Positions 19,341 through 29,699 of a stretch of DNA of 33,373 nucleotides are shown here, in pieces (position 1 is the first letter of the stretch; the number at the start of each line of letters is the position of its first letter). The DNA is from Amphimedon queenslandica (Eukaryota > Porifera > Demospongiae > Haplosclerida > Niphatidae), in assembly GCF_000090795.2 (NCBI RefSeq), contig NW_003546493.1:104232-137604 (forward strand), in the 5' to 3' direction. Position numbers and translations under genes: made by a program. The notes beneath the pieces were generated by a model. That model was given only the letters and a program-made list of their open reading frames with translations. It had not been told where the DNA came from and searched no databases.

Positions 19341-22175
19341 GGTTATATTGTGCAGTAAAAATAATGGTTGTGTTAGTTTTTATATGCCTATCCTCTTTAC
19401 TTTTGTTTGTTTCCAATAATGCTCTTCTTCCTCTCTCTGTTTCTCATTCCTCCTGCTCTCTATTTAATGCACAGAGTGGTCTAAAGAAAGGCTCCTTAAT
19501 GCATGGATAGCTGACCCTAGTGATGTCTGTGAAAAGGCTGGAGTTGATCTACCTGAAGTACTAACACTAGACAATATAGATGACACCATACCAAGTAAAG
19601 GAGGAGGAGGAGGAGCTAGTAATGAGATAGACTGTAGTATATGTTACTGTCCTATCGACGAACTAGTGGAGATTCAATGCGAACACTCATTTTGCAAGGA
19701 TTGCTGGCAACAGTTAGTTTGTTATGATGACATTGATTCGCTAACGAGTGACTGGTTTGTTTTCTTCTTACAAGGTACTTGCATGACAAGATTAAAAGTG
19801 GCCAAGTCCATAAAATAAGCTGTCCAGAGTATGGCTGCTATAAACTAATACCAATAGTAAGAAGAGGAGAATGAATGAAATGGAGACTGAGATCAATTCT
19901 CCTTTCTTCTTATTATTTATGTTCTCTTTCATTTTTCTCTTACCCTAATCTCCAGCATATAATAGAGAAATTGGTATCAAGGGACATGGCTTCAAAATAC
20001 CTCTTGTTCGACATAAAGGCATTCGTTGATAGCAACCCTAACATAAGATGGTGTCCTCATCCTGGCTGCAGTGAAGCTATAAAGAAACCAACTCCATTTA
20101 TTGAAGAACTCGTACTTGAAGACACCAGAGAAGGTGACAAGCCTAGTGGAATGATGGTCCACTGTAGCTTTGATCATTATTTCTGTTGGTGAGTGAATTT
20201 TATGAGCTGTATGTGAATAAGTGTTTGTGTGTGTGTAGGGATTGTGGTAAAGATGCTCACGAGATTTGCACTTGTGAAATGTGGAAGGGATGGTTACTGA
20301 GAATTGATCAAATGCAAGTTAAAATAGGTACAAAATAACAAAATATTCTGTGTAGAATAGGCATAGCCACCAGTCCATATCAATGCATGCAAGAGTTACA
20401 GCTCTTGCAATTGTAGCATAGTGTGATGATATATACTATCAGTTGTGTATTCATGTACTTGCATTAGGATCAATGACGTGTGAGGATTTTGGTGAAGCTG
20501 CTAGCAGTCGATGGATATCATCAAACAGCAAGCCTTGTCCACGCTGCAAGTGAGTTCCTTCATAACCTATTCAATAAAGCAAGGGGCTTTAATATGTATC
20601 AGAAAATGTGATAAAAATTTGGGATGATTTCAGAGCCAATTTTAGATAAAACCATGTGCTATAGCCTTGGGTGTTTTCAAAAATTGGCCTGTTTTTTTTC
20701 AAATGGCCATAGCTCAAAAAATTTGTATTGGAATCAGCTCAAACTTTCTACATAGCATAAGTACATCAATATGCATCAGAAAATGCAATAAAAATTTGGG
20801 GTGATTTCGGAGCCAATTTTTAGATAAAACCATGGGCTGTAACCTTGGGTATTTTTCAGAATTTTAGCGTTTTATTAAAATGGCAGTAACTCCAAAAATT
20901 GAAGTCGAAATCAGCTTAAACTTTCTACACAGTATAAGTACATCAATATGCATCAGAAAATGCAATAAAAATTTGGGGTGATTTTGGAGCCAATTTTTAG
21001 ATAAAACCATGGGCTGTAACGTTGGGTATTTTTCAGAATTTTAGCGTTTTATTAAAATGGCAGTAACTCCAAAAATTGAAGTCGGAATCAGCTTAAACTT
21101 TCTACACAGTATAAGTACATCAATATGTATCAGAAATTGTAATAAAAATTTGGGGTGATTTCGGAGCCATTTTTTGGAAAAAACCATGGGCTATATAATA
21201 GCCTTGGGTATTTTTCAAAAATTGGTTTGATTTTTAAAATGGCCATAGCTCGAAAATTTTTTATCGGAATCGGCTCAAACTTTTTATATAACATAAGTAC
21301 ATCAATATGTATCAGAAAATGTAATAAAAATTTGGGATGATTTTGGAGCCATTTTTTGGAAAAAACCATGGGCTAATAGCCTTGGGTATTTTTCAAAAAT
21401 TGGCTTGATTTTTAAAATGGCCATAACTTGAAAATTTTTTATTGGAATTGGCTCAAACTTTCTATATAGCATAAGTACATCAATATGTATCAGAAATTGC
21501 AATAAAAATTTGGGGTGATTTCGGAGCCATTTTTTGGGAAAAACCATATGGGTATAGCTTTGGATATTTTTCAAAAATTGGCACATTTTTTCAAATGCTC
21601 ATAACTCAAAAAAAATTGTTGGAATCAGTTCAAACTGTTACATAACAATAATCATGTATTAGAAAATATAATAAAATTGAGGTTGATTTTGGACCCAATT
21701 TCTAAATTGGCATACATGTACATGTAATTTTTAAAGTTCTCATAGTTATACTTTTAATGTTTTATGTTGTTTCTTTTTCCAGAACTCCTATTGAGAAGAT
21801 TGATGGCTGTAACCATATGAAGTGTGGTCATGTATGTAACTTGATTCTCTCACCTCCTTCTCTTCTACTTTATCATTTCTTCTATTCTTTTCTCTTTTAG
21901 TGTAAACATGATTTTTGTTGGATGTGTCTTGATCTTTGGAGCAAGCACAATTCATCCACTGGTGGTTACTATGACTGCAATCGTTTAAAGATAATTGAGA
22001 AAGCAAATGACATGCTTCGTGACAGAGAAAAAGAGGCAAGCTGTTGCACTAGTAGTGAAACTATAATAATGAGACTATGTTTGTTACCTGCAGTCAGATG
22101 ATTATGAAAAGATAGCACATTTTCAACACTATCACAGTCGCTATAAGAACCACTGTCACAGCTTAAAGGTAAATG

Positions 22176-22244
<69 letters not shown>

Positions 22245-25200
22245 AGGGAGAGAGAGAGGGAGGGAGGGAGGGAGGGAGGGAGGGAGGGAGGGAAGAGAGG
22301 AAGAAATGTAGTACCTAGAATATTATTTACCTACATATATAAAGTGTCTGCTAATTCATTGGTTTAAACTCTCTCAATAGTTAGAGCTAGGCTACTTGCA
22401 AGCTGCTGGTGAGAAGATGCAGGCATTGGAAGCTGCTGCCCTAGAGGAAGGCTCCAGTGTTGGTGATGTGTCATTTGTTAAAGATGCAGTGAGGACTCTA
22501 GTGGAGGCGAGACAGACACTAGCAGCTTCTTATGGATATGGTTCCACACTCCTGGTTGTACCTGTTAGGGACAAATTTGAGGGAAAACAAGTAATGCAAC
22601 AATAAGTGTGGGCTAGAATAGCATAATCCTCATTATTGTTGTTTTAGTGAACTGAAAATGAAGTTATTATAATTTGAGCATTTTCAATAATGAATAACGT
22701 ATTAAATATTCTCTGTAGAATATTTGATATTTCAATTATGATATACATTTAATTGTTTAGAAAATTAGATCCAACCTAATAAAATTTGCAAATAATAGTG
22801 AAGTAAAATACAAAAAACTAGTCACAATTAACTGGAATTAGTAATAAACTATATCTCTCTTATTCTCAGGGTATGTTTGAGGAGCAGGTTGAGAGTCTAG
22901 CTGAAGTTGTGGCCAGACCTCACTTGAGGAAACCTCGCTCTGAAATAATCCGACTAACAAGGACAGTCTATAACAACAGACTTGCTTTTATAAGATTCGT
23001 TCAGAAGGATTTACATGCCCCGTAAGCATTACAATATTACCTCTACTATTGTACTAAAATTAGACGTAGTAGATGTACCGTATAGCACAACATTTTTGAG
23101 GGCTGTAAATTTCGTGGATTTTGCGATTCTTTAAAAATTCACGAAAATTAATTCCACGAAAATCAAATTTTTACGGTACAAAGATGGCAGAAGGCATAAA
23201 TTTGAGAAATTTAAATTCGTGAAATAGATTTTCAGGCAAATTGACGAAATTTATGGCCCTCAGAAATTTTGCGCTATACGGTAGTACAGTTCCTGAATTT
23301 TCCTAATTTATGTCTTTCTTTATATACTAGACCTCCAAAGGCTCCGATATTACCTTCCACTTCAGAGTACATGAGGGAGAGGAGGGAAATGGTTCAGAGA
23401 GCGAGAGAAAGAATAAGAAGAGACAGACAAAGAGAGAGGGAAGAGATAGAGGAAGAGTCGAGGAGGGAGGCAGAGGAAAAGAGACAGTTGGACGAAGCAA
23501 TAAGAATATCACAGCAGGACTATGTAACACGGAGGAAGGAAGACAAGCTAATACAAGAAGCACTGCTAGCTTCAAAGCAAGAGTTTGATGAAGAATCCCA
23601 ACTAAAATCAGGTCAGTATTATGTATAATGTACGCTGCAAGCCTGCAACCACTAGTGTTAGTGTTTGAAAATTATAATTAATACTGTAATTCTTCTAAAT
23701 ACCTTAGGGCACCTTTTTCTGAGGGCTATAAATTTTGTGGATTTTTATTTTGCGGATTTAATTTTTGTGAATTTATGCCATCTTGTACTGTATTAATTTA
23801 ATTTTCACAGGAGTAATTTTTGCGAATCTTTTTAAAAAATTGCAAAATCCACGAAATTTATAGCCCTCGAAAAAAGACGCCCTACGGTATTAGGCACTCT
23901 AAATGTAAAAATATATATTTATTTCAAATTTTCTACCAAAATTTCTAAATTTGTTTTATAATAATTGTTGCATGTGGTTCTAATTTCATCATTTGCCTCT
24001 ATTAGTTGCACTGTATACTATGAATAGCCAGGCTACCAGTTAGTGTGATTGGCCTTAATGACACCATAGCAGTGTGCAATCCCTCAAAATTTGACAATTT
24101 TAAAGCTTCGTAGGAATTATAGCTGCTCACCTCTAAAATTTTTTTATTATTTAACAAAACTTGAAGTGAAAATTTTTTAGAGGAATTATTGATCTACATA
24201 CATGTATTATTTTAATTTTTTACATAATAATAATTTTGCAGATACCGAGTTTGCTATAATGCTAAGTATGAAAAGTGGAGAGAGTAACAGCAGTGCTGGG
24301 AAGTTTCAAGTCGGTACTAATGATTTATCAATTGTTGAGTCAGGAGGTGATAGGTTTCCCTTTTCTTCAGCAAGTCAGAACAGTCAACCCAGTGATCCTT
24401 TTACCATTAACAACTTAGGTACAGTTACAGTATTGTATTTTGCATGAATATTATATAGTCATGATTTTGAATCAAATTAACAAGCGTAACAGTGTAAAAA
24501 TATTCCTATAATTGATTTCACCACCTTACATGCATAGCTACATGTAAGTACTTATTAAAACTTCAGAGATTCTCTCTACCCTCTAATGCTTCTAGAGAAG
24601 TGTTTAGACAGTATATCTGTGTTCTCTTGCTGTTAGAAAGCTCATAATTTTGTCCCGTGTGTAAGCCACCATTTTGTTTACCGTGGCCGCACCCACTACG
24701 TAAAACAAGCGTGGGCGGGTGGTTGCTAAGGCTTGTTATTTCTCCAATACAACGTGTATAGAAGAAATGTAAGTGTGGACATGCAATCAACTATATATAT
24801 CGCACGTGGGTGAAATCAATTATAGGAACGACCTGGGGGCTTTGCCCCCAAGTCGTAAAAAATTTGATTTTGATTGGAACCAGCTCAAACACAACATACA
24901 TGTAAGTACTGTACGTGTATGCATCAAAAAGTGTATAATAAAAATGAAAGAATTCTCTCATAAACTTTTTAAACAAAATGCCCTGTACTATATAGTACAG
25001 GAACTTTGTCCAGATTTTAGAGAATTTTTAAAATTCATTAAAAATCCAGTTTTGATTTAATTCAACTACTCAACATGTAAAATGCATTAATTTTAAATGC
25101 TTTTTATTCTCACGATAGATCTAGAGCATTGGCGTCAAACCATACTGCATGAGAGTCAATGGGCTCCGAGTTCATCCTCTTCAAGTGAAGCTCCCACTCC

Positions 25201-25354
25201 ATCAAGAGATCACCTAGCAGTATCACCTAACAGAACCAATAATGGAAGCAATAGTATCAATACTCAGACTTTTTTTAACGAAGAAGAAATGGACGAAGAA
25301 TTAGCTACAGCAATAGCTCTATCACTATCAACTGTAGGAGAAATTAATAATTGA
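17585..25354 (+). CDS. ANKIB1: ANKIB1: ankyrin-repeat, RING-between-RING E3 ubiquitin ligase
   Basis: An Ariadne-family RBR ligase. Eighteen exons join in frame to 922 residues (human 1089): 17585-17947, 18350-18406, 18537-18662, 19044-19187, 19247-19286, 19475-19712, 19775-19856, 19956-20188, 20239-20327, 20468-20549, 21783-21831, 21901-22035, 22094-22168, 22381-22590, 22870-23021, 23331-23611, 24242-24418 and 25119-25354. MGNSES fits an N-myristoylation signal. Ankyrin repeats lie at about 45-180 ([24 protein letters not shown]). RING1 is 297-344 (C297, C300, C312, H314, C317, C320, C339, C344). The IBR follows ([17 protein letters not shown]). RING2 starts at C481 with the likely catalytic cysteine C494 in DGCNHMKC. 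An Ariadne-like helical region follows, then a charged coil (about 705-760) and ubiquitin-interacting-motif-like helices near the C-terminus. Intron 12 appears to be GC-AG. Introns 10 and 13-17 are rich in repeats. Confidence 0.96.
17948..18349. other. ANKIB1 intron 1, nothing recognised
   Basis: About 400 bp of AT-rich sequence between a GTAAGT donor and a TTTGTAG acceptor. No inverted-repeat element, dispersed repeat or RNA gene is seen. Confidence 0.55.
18850..18955. repeat. Fragment of the dispersed intronic repeat
   Basis: In ANKIB1 intron 3. It contains GGGCCAAATTTTGCCAAAAATGA, GAGAATTCTCCATTTTGATA and TTTTTTGATACACATAAATG-type words in the same order as the La intron 8 units. One partial unit. 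Confidence 0.6.
19287..19340. repeat. (ATA/AAT)n microsatellite in ANKIB1 intron 5
   Basis: About 17 copies of a three-base AAT-type repeat lie directly after the exon 5 donor GTATAT. The donor therefore overlaps the start of the microsatellite. Confidence 0.9.
20576..21715. repeat. Tandem array of about six 178-bp units in ANKIB1 intron 10
   Basis: The word CATCAATATG with ATCAGAAA after it recurs at 20764, 20941, 21118, 21300 and 21478, giving periods of 177, 177, 182 and 178 bp, with partial units at each end. Conserved blocks in each unit: GGAATCAGCTCAAACTTTCT, ATAAAAATTTGGGGTGATTT, AAACCATGGGCT and CCTTGGGTATTTTTCA. Neighbouring units at 20880-21060 are nearly identical, suggesting recent unequal exchange. 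The array fills nearly all of the 1,233-bp intron. It matches, on the other strand, the repeat in La intron 8. Confidence 0.93.
22175..22306 (+). repeat. 132-nt uninterrupted polypurine tract, (GA)n then (GGGA)n
   Basis: In ANKIB1 intron 13, starting 7 bases after the donor. Every base from 22175 to 22306 is A or G on the coding strand: GA repeats, then GGGA/GGA repeats. Such mirror-like homopurine runs can form triplex (H-DNA) and are length-variable. Confidence 0.95.
23076..23283. mobile_element. TACCGTATAGC-type MITE in ANKIB1 intron 15
   Basis: A 208-bp element starting TACCGTATAGCACAA and ending GCGCTATACGGTA. The inverted repeats continue through AATTTT and GAGGGC. The interior has repeated TTCGTGGATTTTGCG-like and CACGAAAAT words arranged as further inverted repeats. 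It is the same family as 9820-10029 and non-coding. Confidence 0.85.
23700..23889. mobile_element. TACCKTAGGG-type MITE in ANKIB1 intron 16
   Basis: A 190-bp element with roughly 46-bp imperfect terminal inverted repeats (about 40 of 46 positions match), beginning TACCTTAGGGCACC and ending CGCCCTACGGTA. Subterminal GAGGGCTATAAATTT matches subterminal sequence of the TACCGTATAGC elements, so the two groups are probably related. A truncated copy is in La intron 8. Confidence 0.85.
24829..24855. repeat. Short GC-rich hairpin in ANKIB1 intron 17
   Basis: A 12-bp stem with one mismatch around a TTT loop: CGACCTGGGGGC, TTT, GCCCCCAAGTCG. It directly precedes another copy of the dispersed intronic repeat. 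Confidence 0.7.
24856..25070. repeat. Dispersed intronic repeat copy in ANKIB1 intron 17
   Basis: It contains GATTGGAACCAGCTCAAAC, ATGCATCAAAAAGTG, the palindrome-bearing CTGTACTATATAGTACAGG, and CATTAAAAATCCAGTTTTGAT, the same blocks and order as the repeat in La intron 8 and ANKIB1 intron 10. One diverged unit. Confidence 0.7.
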
Positions 25355-25564
25355 AAGAATGGCTGGCCTGAATAATAATTATTATTGCTCCTTTGGTTTC
25401 AATGATTATGGTGACTTGTTTTATAGTTGTTGTATTGATTATTATTATTATTATTATTATTAATTTTTTTAAAAAGCATTAAAATAATTATTATTGTTTG
25501 TGTGTGTTTTGTGCAATAATAATAATAAATTAATAATAATAATAACTGTTTCTAATCATTTTGT
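25355..25564. other. Spacer between converging ANKIB1 and EFHB 3' ends
   Basis: 210 bp, very AT-rich, with (TTA)n at about 25439-25462 and (AAT)n at about 25518-25546. AATAAA-type words occur in both orientations and could serve as poly(A) signals, but low complexity makes this unreliable. Confidence 0.5.
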
Positions 25565-28500
25565 TTATTTCTCTGATATCTGAATGTTTTCTAATACTGC
25601 ACGAAATGACTCCACTGATGCCTGTGATAAGAATAATGAATAATAACTAAACATTGAAGGGACAACTACACTATGCACTACATACAACCCTGAACCTTCC
25701 TCTTGGAAGAGACGCAAGCCTTGGAGGGAAGCCTACCTTTCCACTGGGATTATTTCCAACTGCCTTCTCCCAAAGTGTCTTGAATGCATCATCACTAATA
25801 TTAATACCAGCAGCTGTGAATACCTGCCTCACCTGCCATGAAGAAGAAGAGGGAGAGAAGTAAAGGGAGCATGTAAATTTACATGTACATGTACTAAATG
25901 TACTTGCTAAAACTTACCTCTTCTGGGGGACGTGGTGTAAAAAAATCTTTCTCATATAGTCCGTGATTAGAATATATTGAAGGATAAATTAGACCATAGG
26001 CATCTGACTCATCACCGTAATTCTAAAACAATAACAAAAGCAATCCAGCAATAAAGATACATGTACTGTACATGTGATACAAAATCTTACTGTTTGATCA
26101 CTGACTCTCTTTATCTTGGGAGCTGGTCTATCACTACGAATGGCTGGCACACCAAATGTTCTATACTCTGTATGATTGTACAGTGTACAAATGTAATAAG
26201 AAATTATTATTATCAAGCATGTACATGTACATGTAATACTTACCGTTGGTGTGAATAGATCCTACTGTTGCTTTTATTTGCCCTGATGAAGTACGATAAG
26301 CATCAGAAAGGACAACTTTTGATGGTTCTAGTCCTACCGGCTCTTTCATTCTCTCAGAGACTCTGTTGCTGATGTCAACTGAGACTGGCTCCATCCAGTT
26401 CATAAGACCCACCAGGTCACTGCAGACCACACCTCCTCCCTCAGGGTCTGAAGACCAAGCAATCAATAGCTCTGCCATGTCTTGGTCAAGTGGAACTTGA
26501 AACTGATAAAGAATTTCTTTAACATCACTAGGGTCTGCCTTTCCATTAGATCCCTATGTGTTATATAATGTTATAATATTCTAACAAGACTACGGAAGTT
26601 TTTGTATGTACATGTACATGTAGATTGCAGGTAGGGGGTTATTCAGAGTTTCCTACAAAGCATGCTAATTGAGCACTTCATGAGTTAACAAAAACATTCC
26701 ACCTTAAAAAATTCATTAAAAATCCAATTTTGATCAATTTTGGTGAAATTCGGTTTTGACCAGATTTTTGAGCAACTTTATAAATTCACAAAAATTTCAA
26801 TTTTGATCAAAATAAGCTCAAACTTTCTAAGTACATGTACATTATGCATCAGAAGAGATTATGGGTATTTTGTCAAAAATTGCCTCATTTTTATAATGTC
26901 AAGTTTTGGAGTAAATTCCAAAATTTACTGATAAGAAGCTGGGATCATTACCTTTTGATTTAATCCATCCAACAGTTCACCAAATTTAGAGAAAGTGTTT
27001 TTCTTCAAGTGCTGTCTTATAGTCACTAATAGTCCAGGATGCCATGATGGACACTCTAGGAAGGCAGAGGGTCCACTCATCTGCACCAGATCACCAGCAG
27101 CTAAACACAAAGCACAAATAATGTTTATTCTCAATGAGTCCATTCAGTACTTACAATAGTCATCTGGGATGACAGTGACACCAAATGTGTGGTCTCTATT
27201 AATGTGCACATATAGTGTTTCCTCAATCCTACAAGAAAGAGTTTACAAAATCCTCATAGTTCAAAATTGCAATCAGAAATATCTCAAACTTTTGAATAGA
27301 CGAATACATGTACTATATGAAGCACTATGGTGCAATGGACTCGCCTGCTGGAATTCACCTGAGTGATATGTATTACTTGTACTGCGATATTTTAAGCAAT
27401 TTGAAAAAAAATTATTATTATTGACTGCAGAGTTATAATGATAATTAAAATAAGCTATGGGTGTGGTCAACAACTAACTAATCATGGCACATGGGTAGGA
27501 GAAAGAAGAAAAGCTGAAATTTATTTTAGCATCTGAAGCTCTATTCCAAGAAAGAGTTGGCACAGAAAAATTTTCTAGTTATTTAAAAGAGACCGAGAGA
27601 GTTAAGTTGCTCCTGCTTTCTCCAGTGCCGCCTGAAAAATTCTCAAAGAGGCTAAATCACAAACTTTGAGCAACTGTAACTCACAAACAACGAAGTTAGG
27701 ACAAAATCGTTCTTTTTCTTTTTCGTTAGATGGGATTTTCTACCTCTGAAGCAAATCTCGGCCCTGTAGAGTGAAACACGAGCTCTCACCTGGAGAGAGG
27801 TCCCCTGGTTTAGCAGTTCACAGCTTTTGGTGCCACGGGATGCTACAAGAGCATAACTAGATGAAAGAAAGCAACTTTATCTGTTGCTAGAAGAAGAAAT
27901 AGAGCTCTAGACTGCTCAGACAAAAAGATAATTTTTTTACAAATCAATTAAACTGTGTGGACAGAATGACAGAATGACAACCCAACTGCTTAGTACCCGC
28001 CTACGCAAGCGTGGCGAGTCCAATAAACCATGGTTTTGAGGTGTGTATCAGTAATGTAAGACCTGAGCCCCGAGATGTCTTACATTACTGATACTCACCG
28101 AGGAACCATGGTTCATATAATATGTGCTATATTTACTGTAAGATCTATGGGATCTACAAGGGATGGCCTAATACTTACGGGTCATGAACTTTTCCAATTT
28201 GTGGTCTGTTGCGTTCTCTGAAGTCATCAAGCTTCTTCATGGTAACATTTCCTTGACTATTAAAAAGGACATTAATGATAAAAAATCTTAAGACTTACTT
28301 TTTGCACCATTTTAAAGCAGTCCTAACACCAGATCCACTGTTATCGTGAGGAGTTGGTACTCCATATAAACTACCACGAGTGAATCGGGACCAGTCATAA
28401 TTCCTATCAATCTAAGAGAGACAAGAAACAGAAAAATGACATATACATGTACAAGAGAAATACCTTCTACAAGTTTTAAAACTAAAATGATATAAATTTC

Positions 28501-29377
28501 AAGCCATTATCATTATTAAAAATGTCAAAATTACTAAATGCAAAGAATATAGACTTGTCATTAGTCTTGTACATACATGTACATGTAAACGTAGTTTAAA
28601 TTATTATCATTTTTTAAAGATTAATTTCCTTACCACTTCACCAACTTCATAGTCTCCATGACTTCTCTTGTAGAGTGTTGCTGCTAGTTCTTCCTCAGCA
28701 GGACTGAGGGCTTCTGATGGGCTGACTAATTCACCCGCCGAAATATCTACACACAGTAAATTTAAAAATTAAAATACTATAAAACTAATACTGACCCTTT
28801 TTATTAACTATTCCAAATCTCTTATCAAGAGGATCCAGTCCCAGGGGCAAGCCGTGAGACTGATCGTGAGAACTTCCAAGAGGAGCTCTTCTCTTACTAA
28901 AATAAAGCGAGTCCTTGAGATCTTGAAGGCGCTTCTGAAAGGCACTCTGGACTGGAGGATTGACAAGAGCCCCAGCCTTAAAGTAAGATGTAAAAGCATT
29001 GGGTTTAACTTTATACTATACCTGGAGTGAGGCTTTGCTGGCGACACCCATTGTGTTGCTTGATCTGTCAGGATCTTTAACAAATGCATAGCAGAGTCTC
29101 TTCTCTCCTGGCTCAGGATATGTTTGGTGCCGAAACTTTTTAACAGAGTCTGCAGTACGTGGCTATGTTGTAGATACACGTGTAAATGTCACATACAGTA
29201 ACCTTTATGAGTCATTATCTTAATTACTCACCAGTTCAGTAAGAGTCTGCATGCATTCTTTTGTTCCATGACCACGAGGGATTAATTTCCCAGCCTAAGA
29301 GACAAGAGAATGATTGTTCAGTTGCTAATATACTCTTGTGTTCTTACTGGTGGCATATCACTGATATCAGTCGCCAT
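25565..29377 (-). CDS. EFHB: EF-hand domain-containing family member B (EFHB/CFAP21)
   Basis: EFHB is a microtubule inner protein of ciliary doublets. Fourteen exons join in frame to 528 residues (human about 833; the missing part is mostly N-terminal): 29377-29348, 29294-29232, 29162-29022, 28976-28796, 28746-28634, 28411-28299, 28256-28179, 27228-27155, 27100-26952, 26553-26244, 26167-26091, 26022-25918, 25832-25737 and 25621-25565. Recognised family segments: PGEKRLCYAFVKDPD, AGALVNPP, RRAPLGSSHDQSHGLPLG, LYGVPTPHDNSG, IGKVHDPIEET, FGVTVIPDDY and, near the C-terminus, GLYEKDFFTPRPPEEV. The two EF-hand positions (about 305-350) are degenerate: neither loop keeps the usual D-x-D-x-D-G pattern. 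A perfect RFX X-box lies 17 bp upstream. Introns 7 and 9 are the longest and hold repeats. Confidence 0.93.
26700..26935. repeat. Dispersed intronic repeat copy in EFHB intron 9
   Basis: It contains TTCATTAAAAATCCAATTTTGAT, repeated once more as CACAAAAATTTCAATTTTGAT, then AAGCTCAAACTTTCTAAGTACA and ATGCATCAGAAGAG. It is diverged but in the same block order as the 178-bp units. Confidence 0.65.
27229..28178. other. EFHB intron 7 with a strong inverted repeat
   Basis: A 950-bp intron, the longest in EFHB. The stretch 27480-28020 is less AT-rich than other introns here and has no recognised content; it may be the remnant of an unidentified mobile element. The 3' side (in plus coordinates) carries the hairpin at 28026-28113. 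Confidence 0.5.
28026..28113. repeat. 88-bp inverted repeat (hairpin) in EFHB intron 7
   Basis: The outer ends are identical palindromes AACCATGGTT (28026-28035 and 28104-28113). Inside, GTATCAGTAATGTAAGAC at 28045-28062 pairs perfectly with its complement at 28076-28093. The loop contains CTGAGCCCCGAGAT. The arms are imperfect only near GAGGTGT/ACTCACCGAGG. It folds on either strand. Confidence 0.85.
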
Positions 29378-29699
29378 TCTTGATTTGTTACTAGTTGCTA
29401 TGGTAACAAAATACTTTTGTATATTGTCCGTAAATTTCAACCACGTGATTAAGCGTGAGATGGCTTTGTTCATGCTTTGTTTGGCCATAGATGGCTTGAT
29501 GGTCTCTTATTAATGGTAATAGACCTATTTACTAATTAATTCTTAGCTATGTGCTCTTTTTCTAAATTAAGGCATCATAAAAACTAAAAATCACATCATG
29601 TTCTAGAAAGATTCAAACTAGATCTAACATAACAAAATAAAGCTAGTCCAAACATAAACTACTAAGCACACACAGTTCATTAGCTTCTGCTTTCATTTT
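29378..29699. promoter_or_regulatory. EFHB upstream region
   Basis: 322 bp between the EFHB start codon and the stop of the next minus-strand gene. It holds an RFX X-box (29394-29407) and an E-box CACGTG (29442-29447). The far part (29520-29699) is AT-rich with nothing recognised and includes the 3' flank of the collagen-like gene. Confidence 0.6.
29394..29407. promoter_or_regulatory. RFX X-box upstream of EFHB
   Basis: GTTGCTATGGTAAC fits the X-box consensus GTHNYYATRRNAAC at every position, and so does its reverse complement GTTACCATAGCAAC. RFX transcription factors use this site to switch on ciliary genes in animals. It ends 17 bp before the start codon of EFHB, a ciliary gene. The site is seen directly; regulation is inferred. 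Confidence 0.8.

Noticed and set aside
21130..21586. Open frames of 79-94 codons on the minus strand in ANKIB1 intron 10
   Set aside because: They are the 178-bp repeat translated; the protein repeats exactly with the DNA unit and has no coding character.
20576..21715. CRISPR-like array
   Set aside because: Units are 178 bp, contiguous and conserved along their whole length, with no short repeat and unique spacer pattern. The setting is a eukaryotic intron.
22173..22367. Open frame with an Arg/Glu/Gly repeat protein
   Set aside because: It is a translation of the GA/GGGA microsatellite inside an intron.
27320..27370. tRNA-like or SINE-like stretch (TGGTGCAATGGACTCGCC)
   Set aside because: There is an A-box-like resemblance only. 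No B box, no cloverleaf and no poly(A) or repeat tail.
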